Positions 44,200-55,607 of a stretch of 64,000 nucleotides of DNA are shown here, in pieces. Origin of the DNA: Rhizoctonia solani (lineage: Eukaryota; Basidiomycota; Agaricomycetes; Cantharellales; Ceratobasidiaceae). Under the pieces are notes generated by a model. It saw only the letters and a list, made by a program, of their open reading frames with translations, did not search any database and had not been told where the DNA came from. The stretch covers positions 2,232,001 to 2,296,000 of the forward strand of contig NC_057385.1 of assembly GCF_016906535.1 (NCBI RefSeq), read 5' to 3'. Positions within the stretch are counted from its first letter, which is position 1. Every line of letters starts with the position of its first letter. The position numbers were made by a program, and so were the translations under genes.

Positions 44200-45570
44200 T
44201 CAAAGAATCATCATCAATAGTGACGTGACAAGACCAACCCAGGAACCGGCGACAACGAGGTGGCTAGCACCACTGACGCTTGGGCCTGAGGTGGCAGAGG
44301 CAGATGGAGCACTGGTTGAAGATGCAGGTGTACCGGATCCGGTGCCGTTTAGTTGCTTGGCAAGGGCTTGGTAGGCCGCGAAACTCTTGTTGCCGCTCTC
44401 AACCGCATTGATGGCGAACACCATGCCGGCACCACAGTGGTTAGCTTGACGGCAGTAGGCCCAAACTGGCGCAGTGTCATTGACGGTGATGTTCCAGGTA
44501 GGGAAGGCGCTTGCATCAGCGGTTACGGGGACACTAAATTTGGCTCCATCAGTTCGTGAAGGAAAGTATGTCAACAGAGGACTTACAATCCGGAGTCAAA
44601 TCCAATCTGGCCGCTAGTAGAAGTGAACTCAGTCTTGCGGCAAGGATTGTCAAACGACGACTGGGTAATAGTGTGGTTCTTGGACTTGAACTGGAAAGAG
44701 ATGATATCCCGAGGAGCGGCCTGAACCGAAGGCGGGCTGTAGGTAAGACCGCCGTTCTCGCCGACGATAACGACATGAACAACAGGCTCGGGGTTCGGAG
44801 TTGGGGCAGCCGAACCGGGAGCAGATCCGTAGGTGGTTGTCCATGTCGAAGCCCCCAGAGTCACAGTCTGGGTCACAGTAACAACGCCATCAGGAGCAGG
44901 AGTGACAGTTGCGGCGGCAGAAGTAGTCGCAGTAGGAGGAGCGGAGACTGCAGGGGGCTGGGCAGCCGAGTTCTTGGCGTTAGCGAGGAAAGCTTCAAAA
45001 GTGTTGCCTTCACGGGGAGGATTGATCTAAGAATCATTTAGTAGGGAATCTAAGTAAACTAGAAGTTATCAACGTACAGCAAAGACCATTCCAGCCGAGC
45101 AGTGGGCGCCTTGGGCACAGTAGAACCATTTGGGCTTGTCGTCGGTAACGTTGAAAGACATTACAGGAAATCCTGCAGTGGTACCTGCAGCGACGGGGTG
45201 GCTGGAAAATCACGAACATCAATACGAGCGAACAAAATTAGCAAATGAGAACTGCACGCACAATCCGCTATCGAACGCATTCTGAACACCTGCGGCATCA
45301 GTAAGCTTCTTGCAAGGTTCAGCGAACGAAGACTGAGTTGCGGTGTGGTTTTTCTCGCGGCTATATGCAGTAATATTTAGCGCCCGGCGTATTGAAAAAA
45401 GGCAAAATAGGCACGTACAATTCGAAGTTGACAATGTCACCGACAGCAGGCCAGAGGCAGGATGGGGTGTATGTTAATTGACCAGGCCCTCCAACAATGA
45501 CAGTGTGGGTAGTCTGTGCAACAGCAGTGGCAACAAAACCAAGGAGAGCGAAGGTGGCCGAGGTACGCAT
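44200..45570 (-). CDS. GPI-anchored extracellular protein with two cupredoxin domains
   Basis: Secreted blue-copper-like protein. Signal peptide MRTSATFALLGFVATAVAQ. Domain 1: TVIVGGPGQLTYTPSCLWPA, REKNHTATQSSFAEPCKKL, and PKWFYCAQGAHCSAGMVFAI. Domain 2 repeats the plan: VVHVVIVGENGGLTYSPPSV, SKNHTITQSSFDNPCRKTEF, and PVWAYCRQANHCGAGMVFAI. In each, the His of KNHT, the Cys of YC, the His before C and the Met of GM sit where type-1 copper ligands lie. The linker is Ala/Thr/Val/Pro-rich. The tail is Ser/Thr-rich (SSTSAPSASATSGPSVSGAS) followed by a hydrophobic end (GSWVGLVTSLLMMIL), the expected GPI-anchor signal. Such double-cupredoxin proteins are common in wood- and plant-associated Agaricomycetes; copper handling is inferred. 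A TATA-like element lies about 185 bp upstream. Confidence 0.88.
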
Positions 45571-47236
45571 GATGGACGTAAAAATCAACAAAAGATCCGA
45601 AAAGATTAGTAGTGGGCTGGATTGCACTGCTCGCAGTGAAAAAAAGGTACGCCGCTTGCGGTCGTGAGGAATTGAAAGTAAAGGAGAAGAAGATAAAGAG
45701 GGGGCGGAGGGAAGAGGTGGTAGCTGAATGGAAACTATCTGTACCAAACCCCATCTTTATACCGGCCGCCCTGAACAAAGGTCAATGGCCATTCAGTATA
45801 TCTATTTCGGGTTTGCGCATTATTGGCGGAAATCGATTGTTTCTCCACAGCCACATGGCTAGACCCTGATCGTCTCTGCAATATCCCCAGAGCCCTCCTT
45901 TGATCTATAACAACGTAACACACAGCATGTTATCTCACTTGATGTTTCGCTTCTCGAAGAGGCGTGCACACCAAGAATACAACTGAACAATGGTGTTAAG
46001 CAAGAGATGTGTATGCATGTAGGAGAAAACTCTGTGTGGTCCAACAAATAGAACCGGATATTCAAATCTGGCGATGAAACGCTCCACCGCGCGGGCAATA
46101 CTCTGCCGAGGTTCGCTTGGGAGGCTTGGTTTACGGGAGCGGGAAAGCCCCGTTTTCTTTGCTTATTCAACCGGGGTTATCATGATAGCGGATGCAGGCG
46201 TTGCGATCACGACCGACCCTCAGTCACACGCCTCGTGCAGCTTGTGAATCAAATTGCGACCACCCAACAGGAACCGGATAGTCACCCAACGACAATCCAT
46301 TTGGTCTGAACGACGCAAGCTACCAATGAACTTCTATGTATAGACAGAAAATATGGAAGGCAGTCTATACACCATAATCTCCGTTGTTGACCTCCCAACG
46401 ATCCAAGTTTAGCGCCTCAGGCTCCTATTTTTGGCTTATGACTAGCCAAACCGTAACTCGCTGTCATAGAAAATTTCAGTAATTGGCATTATTTTCCCAG
46501 GCCCTGAAATGTCTGGTATTGAAAAGGCAAGACCTGCATGAGATGGATATTTTCGTTTAGCGATCGCGATGAAGATTCAGGGCATTTCTACATTGCGGTC
46601 GCCCTTTGATATTATGGTGCCATCTGGTAATATCACTGACCAGCAGCATGACCGAAAGCAGTTCAAATTCTCTGTTACCGAAAATCCTACTGAGTCTACG
46701 GTGCAAGAGTGGCTATAACTGGGACATTTTTAGCTTCCAACTGAAAGCGAAACTGCTGGGTGATTTATGAATCGTTTGCTCATGATAGTACGCACCAAAC
46801 ATGGGTAATATGACGCAGTTTATCCTTTTTAGTATTCGTGCACATTACGTGCTACTAGCCTTGATGACCGGGGTCTATGAGTAAATGCCACGAAGAATGT
46901 CCGAAACGATACATCAGATGCTTCGAAGCTATGAGCCCATGTGCTATGAGTAATTGATAGAGGATGGCAATACATTATAGAACCCATGGTGCGACAGCCA
47001 TCCAGGCCTCCCAACACATTGATATCAGTTGTAAGCTAAGTTATAGGGCATTCATTATGGTACAGTCAATCTTGATTTGCTCTCCAAAGTATTACCAGTA
47101 GCGCAGTTGATCCGTCAAGCAAGTCCTAGATTGTCCATGATGTCCGAACTGGCACCACGCGTTGCTGTAGTCGTTATAAATATGGTGCAGTGTGCTTGTA
47201 GTAAGAGAGTCCTGGTCCCCTGTTCTCATGTAGAGG
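45571..47236. other. Intergenic region, nothing recognised
   Basis: About 1.67 kb between the cupredoxin start and the degenerate FAD oxidase. The first 200 bp is CT/GA-rich promoter with a TATA-like site. Short frames at 45859-46170 and 46829-47017 have no family features. Confidence 0.45.
45755..45761 (-). promoter_or_regulatory. TATA-like element of the cupredoxin gene
   Basis: TATAAAG on the minus strand, about 185 nt upstream of the start codon. A strong TATA suits a regulated secreted protein; function is inferred. Confidence 0.35.
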
Positions 47237-48327
47237 ATGCTGGGACTATTGTTCTTGGGCATAGTGCTTGCCTCAAATACCGCTTCGGCAACCAAACAGC
47301 GTGTGGGATTCATCTCTTGCCTAAAGAAAAGTGGGTCTATTGATGCAGTTCTAATACCATCGAGCCCTGCCTATAACAACTCTGGGAGTGCCAGCTTCAA
47401 CAGGAGACTATCATATTTTCCTGTTGCAATTGTTTTCCCGTGCGTTTTTCCTAAAATAAATCTTGGGGCGCTATTGATACAGTCTTAGATTCACGAGATT
47501 AAGACCCAGGGTGCACAGAATTATGTGAAATGTGCCGGAGTATATGGTATCGCAGTTGTCAGTCGTTCAGGTGGGCATTCATACGGATTGTATGAGGTAA
47601 GCCGGTCCTTTCAAACAAGTAAAATGCAATATCCCAGTCCAACCAATGCGCATGATAGGTTGAGGTTTTGAACCCTAGGCCTATTATAATAACTTCCCAA
47701 TCTAATAACTGGTATGATGAATTTGCTGCAATTAGTGGGTCCCTCTACGCCAACAAAACACAATCCCAACAAACCTTCACTAAATCGCTGTTCACCAAGT
47801 CGGCGTTGATTGTTTCGCAATGGGATAGCTTGTTCAGTTGTATCGGTAGCAAGGGAGCTAATGCTCCTGTCGACTGGTACATTGAGATTGATCGGAAGTG
47901 AAGTGAGAACTGTACTCCCGGAACTTGGGCTTATATCATTCTATGCAGGCTGGGGCGGTGGAGTCTCTAAAAGAGCAGCTGACGCTACTTCTTTTGCCCA
48001 ACGCGATTCCCTACTATCATTCTAGCTGTACGGTGGGCTGTTTACTGAAGGCCCATACCCCGAGGAAGGCATTCTGTTCATCGATAGCTTGCTCAATTCA
48101 ATCGACCCTAACCCTCAGGCAGCATGTATGCGTAATTGTTTTCTCAGCTTGACGCCCGGCCTAACTTTGATTTATTTATAGATTCAAACTATGTATATCC
48201 TACATTAAATCCTACTCAGTGGAAGTTGCAGTATTGTGGAGCTCACTACACACGCTTGGCAGTAACCAAGAGGACAGTAGATCCCAGGAATGTGTTCCGT
48301 TTCCCTCAGTCTATCGGCCTATGGTGA
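47237..48327 (+). pseudogene. Internally deleted FAD-linked oxidase (tandem copy)
   Basis: Partial duplicate of the downstream FAD oxidase. The 5' end is recognisable: MLGLLFLGIVLASNTASA (signal peptide), LKKSGSIDAVLIPSSPAYNN, and after an intron QNYVKCAGVYGIAVVSRSGG with HSYGLYE, including the His that carries FAD. It then jumps to sequence matching the C-terminal third: WYDEFAAISGSLYANKTQS, FTKSLFTKSALIVSQWDSLF, DWYIEIDRK, YAGWGGGVSKRAADATSFAQ, and QYCGAHYTRLAVTKRTVDP ending VFRFPQSIGLW. About 230-280 residues are missing, including the GTCP cysteine motif and most of the substrate-binding half. Frames also shift between surviving pieces. It cannot encode a working oxidase of the usual form, though a short secreted product is not excluded. 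Confidence 0.78.
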
Positions 48328-48838
48328 TGACTTTAAATTTGAACGATATTTTCCATGTGATCATTTTCCTCGATTCATATCCCGACGAGCGTCAAACCCA
48401 TATCGTCGATAGGTACCATGATCTATATCCATCTGGTTTGTGAACTTTGGAGTCCAGAGACCTCTGGTCGTGACCACAGCGATCCATGCAAATGATGGGC
48501 TTCTAGCACCAATCAGCCCGAAGAAGTACGCATATAGCAGTGCCCACGTATTGTAAGGCTGACCCAAGAACGTATAATTGGTTCATATGCCGTGGTTCGG
48601 GCCGTGGATTAGATCCGCGAATCCCCCGCCTCCATTCAGAATGCATGAAACGATATAGCGGCAGTGTCTACAACTGCCTCCGGAGAGCCCGCCATCAATT
48701 CGGGGCTATTTTAGGTTCTACTTGATTCAGTCTATGGCAGCCCGAACCGAAGCAAACAATATTGCATACGGCATATAAAATACCATATGAACCCACCATG
48801 GTGTCTCATTCTCTTCTCTCTGTCCATTGTAATACACG
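48328..48838. other. Promoter region of the intact FAD oxidase
   Basis: About 510 bp between the pseudogene stop and the intact copy; no convincing gene. A TATAAAA element lies at 48774-48780. Confidence 0.5.
48774..48780 (+). promoter_or_regulatory. TATA box of the FAD oxidase
   Basis: TATAAAA 59 bp upstream of the start codon at 48839, in good position for a core promoter. Confidence 0.45.
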
Positions 48839-50712
48839 ATGTTGACTCGGGTCGCTACCATCGTACTCGCAAGTACCGCCGCGTTTGTTTCTGGTGCGAC
48901 GATCGATGTTGAACGCAGGGATGCATTTACCGATTGTCTCTCAAACGGGAGCCCAAGTGGTGCAGTTGTAACCCCTTCGAGTTCCAACTATGGCTCAGCC
49001 CGTGCAGCTTTCAACCAAAGGCTCAGTTTCAAACCCGCTGCCATTGTATTTCCGTTAGTGATGCAATTCCGTCGCGTATGTTGTTACTCAACTGGATCTA
49101 TGACATCAGGAGTTCTCCGCAGGAAGTACAAAAATACGTCAAATGTGCAGCTTCGGCCGGCATAGCGGTTGTTGCTCGCTCCGGGGGACACTCATACGCT
49201 GCTTATGGTGTGAGTACGCTGTGCCTATTATCATACCTCCATACTTATGCTGTCCTCACTCAGGTTGGCGGGCAAGACGGCTCACTGGTCGTTGACCTCT
49301 CAAAATTGAAGTCCTTTTCTATTGATGGCTCCGGTGTGGCGAAGATCCAGACAGGTCATAGACTTGGAGAAGTAGCTCAGAAACTCTGGGATAACGGCCA
49401 GAGAGCACTTCCCCATGGAACGTGCCCTTATGTACGTCTAATTCACAAATTTACGAGCATTCATAATAATTCTTCCTGCATTTATTATAGGTCGGAAGTG
49501 GAGTAAGTTATACGCACATATGATATGCCGCCCACATTCTGATTTGAACTACAGGGTCACGCAGCGTTTGGTGGATATGGTCCATTTTCACGAGTTGGTG
49601 GACTACTACAGGACCGCATTACAGAAGCAGAGGTCGTTCTTGCTAATGGTACACTCACTACCGCGTCGACCAGTCAGAACGCAGATCTATTTTGGGCACT
49701 GCGTGGAGCAGGTGCTTCGTACGGTGTTGTGACACAATGGACGTTTGCTACGTTTGCTGCCCCATCAACAATCATTGGATATTCGATCGACTACTCTTCC
49801 ACCCTTAGCGCGTCCAAGATCGCAAGCTTGTTGGGCGCATGGCAGTCGTTGGCCATGTCAGCTCCGAAAGAGATGGCAATGATGGGTGTCGTAGGCCCGG
49901 ACGGAGATGGTGGCCTGTACTTGCAAGTAGGTAGCTGGACTAGCCTATATGCGCATCCTTGTTGTATTAACTACAGTAACAGTTTACTGGCGACTACTAC
50001 GGGTCCAAGTCATCCTTCAATTCGGTCACATCCACCTGGGCAAGCAAGCTCAGCCCTGGACAGATCAACGCCAAGACTTACAACTGGCACGACTCGTTGG
50101 TCGCCACCGATGGGTCTCTCTCAACCACTGCTCCCCAACCAAAAGATACCTTCTTTGCGAAGTCATTGTTTACTAAGAAAGCCGTGACAAGCTCACAATG
50201 GACCAGCTTCCTCAACTATTTGAGCAACGAAGGGGCAAACAGTGACGCTGACTGGTTTGTCGAAATCGATTGTGGGTAATTTATCACCTTCCCTCAGAGC
50301 ATGGATTTACTAATGTAGTATAATCGCAGTGTACGGAGGGCAGATCACTGCACAAGGAGCCGATTCTACATCGTTTGCGCACCGTGATGCGATCCTGTCT
50401 TTCCAGCTCTACGCAAACTCTAAAAACTCGCAGCCCCCGTTCCCTTCCGACGGGATCTCGTTCGTCGATGACATGCTCAATGCTTTGGAACCTAACCCAC
50501 AGGCTGCCTGTAAGTATGTTCCATGCTATTATAGGAACTTGGTATCTGATTTAGGTTTAACTGCAGATGTCAACTATGTCGATCCTTCGTTGACCGCCTC
50601 GCAGTGGAAAACACAGTACTACGGGTCACACTATTCCCGTCTCTCCTCGATTAAACGCACCATTGATCCTAATAATGTGTTCCGCTTCCCACAGTCCATT
50701 GGATTGAATTAA
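48839..50712 (+). CDS. Secreted FAD-linked oxidase, BBE/glucooligosaccharide oxidase type
   Basis: Extracellular flavoenzyme of the PCMH-type FAD family with a C-terminal berberine-bridge (BBE) segment; relatives oxidise oligosaccharides or alkaloids and make H2O2. Start MLTRVATIVLASTAAFVSGA (signal peptide). FAD domain: QKYVKCAASAGIAVVARSGG with HSYAAYG (His for 8-alpha linkage), VVDLSKLKSFSIDGSGVAKI, and GTCPYVGSGGHAAFGGYG (Cys for 6-S-cysteinyl linkage), so a bicovalently bound FAD is expected. Then FWALRGAGASYGVVTQWTF. Substrate region: KTYNWHDSLVATDGSLS, FAKSLFTKKAVTSSQWTSFL. C-terminal BBE: VNYVDPSLTASQWKTQYYGS, RTIDPNNVFRFPQSIGLN. Several introns, including two close together near 49434-49556; all joins restore frame. 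Intact, unlike the copy just upstream. Confidence 0.9.
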
Positions 50713-50906
50713 ATGGTTTATTCTTCATGAAGATTTAGGCTGCCCCGGACCACGTGCACTCATGGACATGATTTGGATTCAAATATAATTTGGACTTCCT
50801 TATGGACTGTAGTTATCTTTGTTTTTATGACTAACGATAACAATGCAATTTGAATCAACATAAAGATAATGCGAATACAAAAACCACAGCAGGCTTATGG
50901 AAGGAA

Positions 50907-52176
50907 TCATTTGCGTCGTTTGGCCGCTTGTTTATTGGCCTTGATGGCAGCCTCAAATCTACTCTTCTTCCTCACACGCGGGCCCTCACGACCCCCATCC
51001 ACCTGATCTGCCTTCCTCACCCTACTTCTTTCAAACGCATTCGCCTTCTTTCCTTTCTGCCTCAGTTCCTCATAGCCATCACCGCCAGATGCACCGCGCT
51101 TCCTATCGATCGCGCCCAAGACATCCCTGAATTCGTCGCGCAGGGCCGCACCTCCGCCTCTCCGTGCCCCAGCCCCGCCAAGTGCCATATCTTCCTCGTC
51201 TCTCCTACGTTTTTGCGCCTCCTTTTTGTTCATGACCAGTCGAGTCATATTCTCCTCTTCGAACTCGGTCATGCGTTTCAATTCACGAGCCCGAGCAGAA
51301 GACAATGAAGCCGAGCCGGATCCAAGACCTGACGCCGACTCGGAATAGGGACGTGAAGGGTCGAGGGTGACAAGCGACGAGAGAGATTGAGCCTTGTATG
51401 CTCGCTCTTTTGATTTCTTGAGGCGATCTTCAGTGTACGGAACTGGTGCGAGCTTGGGTGGACGGTATATGGCATCTCCACCTTGATCCTCGTCTGAGCC
51501 AGCCTCGACATCCGACGCTGCTCCACCTTCAGCGTTAGCAGATTCGGTTGTAATCCGCCCACGTTGTACAACGGGTGCGGCGAGGCTCGACAGGTTTGGC
51601 TTGAATGCAAGTGGGTCTGGAGTTTATTTTATTATTAATGAAACGTGGGATGGCAATGGGGCAATACTGACCGTCGATAATATCACCTCCATCCTGTGGG
51701 CTATCTTGCGCCAAGCGTACAAGCTTGTCGATTTGATACTTCATGCGTGTCTCCAGAGTCTTGGTCTTCTCGAGTATAACGCGATCTTCGACTATGGTGT
51801 CGACCAGATCTCCCGCTTTCGATCCTCGGACCGGGCGATCCAGCGCACCAAAAGGCTGTGAGGGAGGGGCGCGGTCGAGGAGCGAGTGCCCTAGCACACG
51901 ATGCGACGAGAGTAATGCAAGCGAGTGAATATACGAGAGCATCACATGGTTCTTGAGTGACAAGAGCGAGATACCGGCGCGAGTATCCAATTCTGAGTCC
52001 TGTCTACCTTTTAATTTCAATTGGTGTGTGGTACATAACATCGGTCGAGATGAAACTTACTTGGCGAGAAGGGATTGAACGAGTTGGCGTGCAGAGGAAA
52101 CGCTCCGGGTCATTTCATTGGCAAGGTCGCAGAATGCCTGAATATCGGCATCGCTGACCGGTGTTGCTGAAGCCAT
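50907..52176 (-). CDS. LCP5: U3 snoRNP-associated protein LCP5/neuroguidin (Sas10/Utp3 family)
   Basis: Nucleolar factor needed for 18S pre-rRNA processing in the small-subunit processome. It starts MASATPVSDADIQAFCDLAN and EMTRSVSSARQLVQSLLAK; the intron uses acceptor GGTAG to keep frame into QDSELDTRAGISLLSLKNHV. Then MLSYIHSLALLSSHRVLGHS, EKTKTLETRMKYQIDKLVRL (Sas10/Utp3 core), YRPPKLAPVPYTEDRLKKSK and a very basic C-terminus: RELKRMTEFEEENMTRLVMN, KKEAQKRRRDEEDMALGG, then KKSRFEAAIKANKQAAKRRK. The order matches Lcp5/NGDN. It is divergent from SF3A1, 280 bp between starts. Confidence 0.92.
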
Positions 52177-52414
52177 GCTTGCTAGAATGACATTAGTACC
52201 AGATTGAGCGAATTGAGCAGTAATAAAATAATAGAATGTTCAGTTAACCGTTTTCTAGGCGGCCCACCCGTAGGCAGTAGTGCATTTCCATCGCTACTCA
52301 GAGCCCAGTGCCTTTCATCCGGATACAGTCTTGGACCAGAAATTATGCGTACCTGTAGTGGTGGGAGGATGAAGGCTCAAAAGTTTACAGGAAGACGTAT
52401 TATGTAATCAAATT

Positions 52415-52422
52415 TCACGTGA
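52415..52422. promoter_or_regulatory. TCACGTGA box between LCP5 and SF3A1
   Basis: Palindromic E-box 35 bp upstream of the SF3A1 start codon and about 240 bp upstream of LCP5 in the shared promoter. Confidence 0.4.
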
Positions 52423-52456
52423 TCTCACGGACACAAACTTGACTTCGCTCACCACA

Positions 52457-55174
52457 ATGTCGGTAGCCGTCGCGAGCCCAATGAACGCCGGTATGGACAG
52501 CCAGGTCAACGCGATGATAGAAGATGCGGTGGCCTCTGCCAGTCAGCAAAACCCATTACAGGGAGGCGATACTAGCTTGCCCAAGTTAGGCGCGGCCAAG
52601 TTCGCCACGGGCATGATCTATCCTCCTCCCGATATTCGAAGTGAGTTAGGTATTCAACAACAGTTGACTTCAACACTAATATTCGCTGAAAATCAGCCAT
52701 TATCGACCGCACCGCCACGTTCGTTGCTCGGTCTGCGAATCCGGTTCAGTTTGAGGATAAAATCCGGGAGTCTCAGCGTAATGAACCCAAATTCTCGTTC
52801 CTCAACTCGGCCGACCCATACCATGCTTACTACAGGCACCAAATCCAAAGGGTCGAGGATGGCGTAGAAGAGCCCGAGGTCGTCCCGGTCAAGAAGGATG
52901 CTCCCCAAGAAACCGTGCTCCAGATTCAAGCACCACCAAAGGAGCCGCCTCCACACGACTTTGTTTTTGATGCCCCCCAAGTTAGCGCTGTCGACTTGTG
53001 AGTCAAATCTCATGATCTGTATGCACTGTGTATGCTCATCTATCTCTAGGGACATCATCAGACTCACAGCATTGTATACTGCCCGTCGTGGTCGCCCATT
53101 CCTCAATGCGCTCATGGCGCGCGAGGCCCGAAACTTCCAATTCGATTTTCTACGCCCCAACCATTCGCTCTTTAGCTACTTTAACAACCTCGTTGAGCAA
53201 TACACCCGTGTTCTTCGCCCTCCTAAAGAACTGCTCGCCAAAATTGCCCTCCATGCCACGCCAGAAGGAAAATGGGATATGCTTGCCGAGGCGCGCGAAC
53301 GGGCAACGTACGAAAGATGGCGTAGGGAGAGGGAAAAGAAGAAAGAGGACGATCAGGAGGCTGAGCGCAGTGAGTAAATTGGTTCATTCCTGCATGTACT
53401 CACACTGACCGCGGACACTTGCATCAGTCGCGTTTGCCGAGATTGATTGGCATGACTATCATGTTGTTCAGACGATTGAGTTCACCGCAGCCGACGCGAC
53501 CTCCGATCTCCCACCTCCAATGAGTATTGCCGAGGTGGAGAACATGACCCTCGCCCAAAAACGTATGGCTGCCCAAATTATGGAGGCCACTGCCCCTGAC
53601 GTGGAAGCATACCGTGCGGCGAATGCCCAACCCGAGGAAGATCTCATGTTGGAGGACTTGGGAGCCGATGGGTTCTCAGCGATGGGTGCAAACGCCGATG
53701 ACGAAGAGGTGCGGGAAAGGAAGCGAAGGGAGGCAGAGGAGAGGGAGAGAGAAGAGGCTCGTGCACGCGAGATGCAAAATGGTACAAATGCACCTATGAA
53801 GATTCGCAAGGACTACGTGCCAAAGAGTGAGCACCCAAGTATCATTTCTAATGTCTACCATTCTCACGTTCGTTTATTCAGCCCTTGCAGCCAAGGCGGC
53901 ATCAAAGCAAATCATGACAACCTGTACTATTTGCGGTCAACAAGTTCCCGAATCCGAGCTTGCAGAGCACAGACGTATCGAACTTTTGGATCCCAAATGG
54001 AAGTCCCAACGCGATACTTTGGAGATGCGCCGTGCTCAAGCCAGCGAGCTTCAAGGAGGTAGGTACAACTACTTGGCCAGCAATTGCGTCTTACTAAGCG
54101 GAAGTGTGTAGGTGCGAATGTTGTTACTTCCCTTCGCGATTTGGCACGCACCCGTACCGATATTTTTGGTGCCGAGGCCGAAGAAGAGGCGCGCAAAAAG
54201 GAGGCCGCAGAAGAGCAAGCGCGCCGACGCGAACGCGAAAAGGTCGTTTGGGACGGTCACACCGCATCCAAGGCTGGTACTCTTGATAAGTTCCAGTCCA
54301 ACGCGAATCTGGAGGAACAGATCGCGGCCATTCACAAGGCTAAGCTCGGTATTGGCGCGTAAGTACCTTCTTACTAATTAGCGCAGCGCCTTGTGATGCT
54401 GATATTAGCTGGATACAGGGCTACCGGGCACACGATCGGGCCCACAGCAGGCCCTTCGGGGGTTAGCACGCTACCCATCAACCCATCACTGCCCGCTAAT
54501 CCAACAACGCTCCCACCTCCCCCAATGGATCCAGCGGGCGTCTATTCGGCGGGCGCGACCGTCTTTGCAGCACCCCAGCCACTGCCACCCCCGCACCCCT
54601 CCTTACCAGCAATGCCCACGTTCGCGATGTCTCCGCCGGGCATCCACCCGAGCCGGCTGGCCGCGATGGGCATGCCTGGAGCACCCTCACCTGTCGCAGG
54701 TGTAGTACGCAGTGCGGACGAGATGAACGGGGGCGATGGTATGCAACAAGCTGCACCCAAACGACCTCGAGTCGAGAAGCTACCAGAGGGACGGTACTAT
54801 ACTGAACAAGATTGGCAGAACTTGCACAACGTGAGTGAAATGGATTGAATTAGCTTGCCTTTACTGAACCAGTATCTCTTTTTTTATTCTTGAATCAGAA
54901 CGAGCCGGTATCGATTAACGTTCAACTCCCGAACCACCCCGAAAATCCGGAGTGGAAGATGAATGGACAGGTGGTCACTGTGCCTGACTTGCCCCTTACA
55001 CTCCTCATTTCTACCTTGCGTGACCGGGTACAACATATAGTCGGAAGCTCTCTCGGTGCAAGCTGGATGCGGTTCAGCTACAACGGGAAGCCTTTGACCA
55101 ATAACCAGACACTCGCGAGCTACAACCTTGGGGAAGGAGACCTCATCGTCCTGGACGTGCGGAAAAAGAAGTAG
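52457..55174 (+). CDS. SF3A1: Splicing factor 3A subunit 1 (Prp21)
   Basis: U2 snRNP component needed for pre-spliceosome formation. Start MSVAVASPMNAGMDSQVNAM. SURP1: IIDRTATFVARSANPVQFED, FSFLNSADPYHAYYRHQI. SURP2: IIRLTALYTARRGRPFLNAL, FLRPNHSLFSYFNNLVEQYT. Central SF3A1/PRP21 region: VAFAEIDWHDYHVVQTIEFT, PPMSIAEVENMTLAQKRMAA, a charged coil, then CTICGQQVPESELAEHRRIE, LLDPKWKSQRDTLEMRRAQA, TDIFGAEAEEEARKKEAAEE, VVWDGHTASKAGTLDKFQSN. A Pro-rich segment precedes the C-terminal ubiquitin-like domain (INVQLPNHPENPEWKMNGQV, MRFSYNGKPLTNNQTLASYN), ending LIVLDVRKKK. Domain order matches human SF3A1. About seven short introns, all in frame. The ATG at 52457 is favoured; no nearer upstream ATG is in frame. 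Confidence 0.97.
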
Positions 55175-55607
55175 GTTTGAGTGGACTTGTAGTATTTTAT
55201 GTAATGGTAGTGTGATGCCAATTTTTCCAGTAATTTCAGTCCTTTTTGTGCTTCACTTGCTGTAACGTGGGCTGAATTACTATGAGCTACGAAATCTATG
55301 TTGTTACATACTCAGATACGGGTCATAATCAGATACATGGCATCGTTCGTTAAGAGATAAGAAAATGAATGAAGAGTGTACGCGTGCGACCAGGAGAAAA
55401 AAACCAAGACATGCTGATGCGAGGGAAATGACATGGAAAGCCGATAAAGAAAGATAGATGGAATGTGGCCAGTGGCGTAATTACCACTTTTGGATAGGCT
55501 GCACCCGACAGGAAGAGAAGTACCGACACCGGCTCCCAAAGAAAACTAAACCGAGACGCAAATCAGATAATGAAATAGGGTACACTTTCAGTTCTCCATA
55601 GACGTTA
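55175..55607. other. Convergent 3' region after SF3A1
   Basis: About 430 bp between converging stop codons; no gene seen. Confidence 0.5.
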
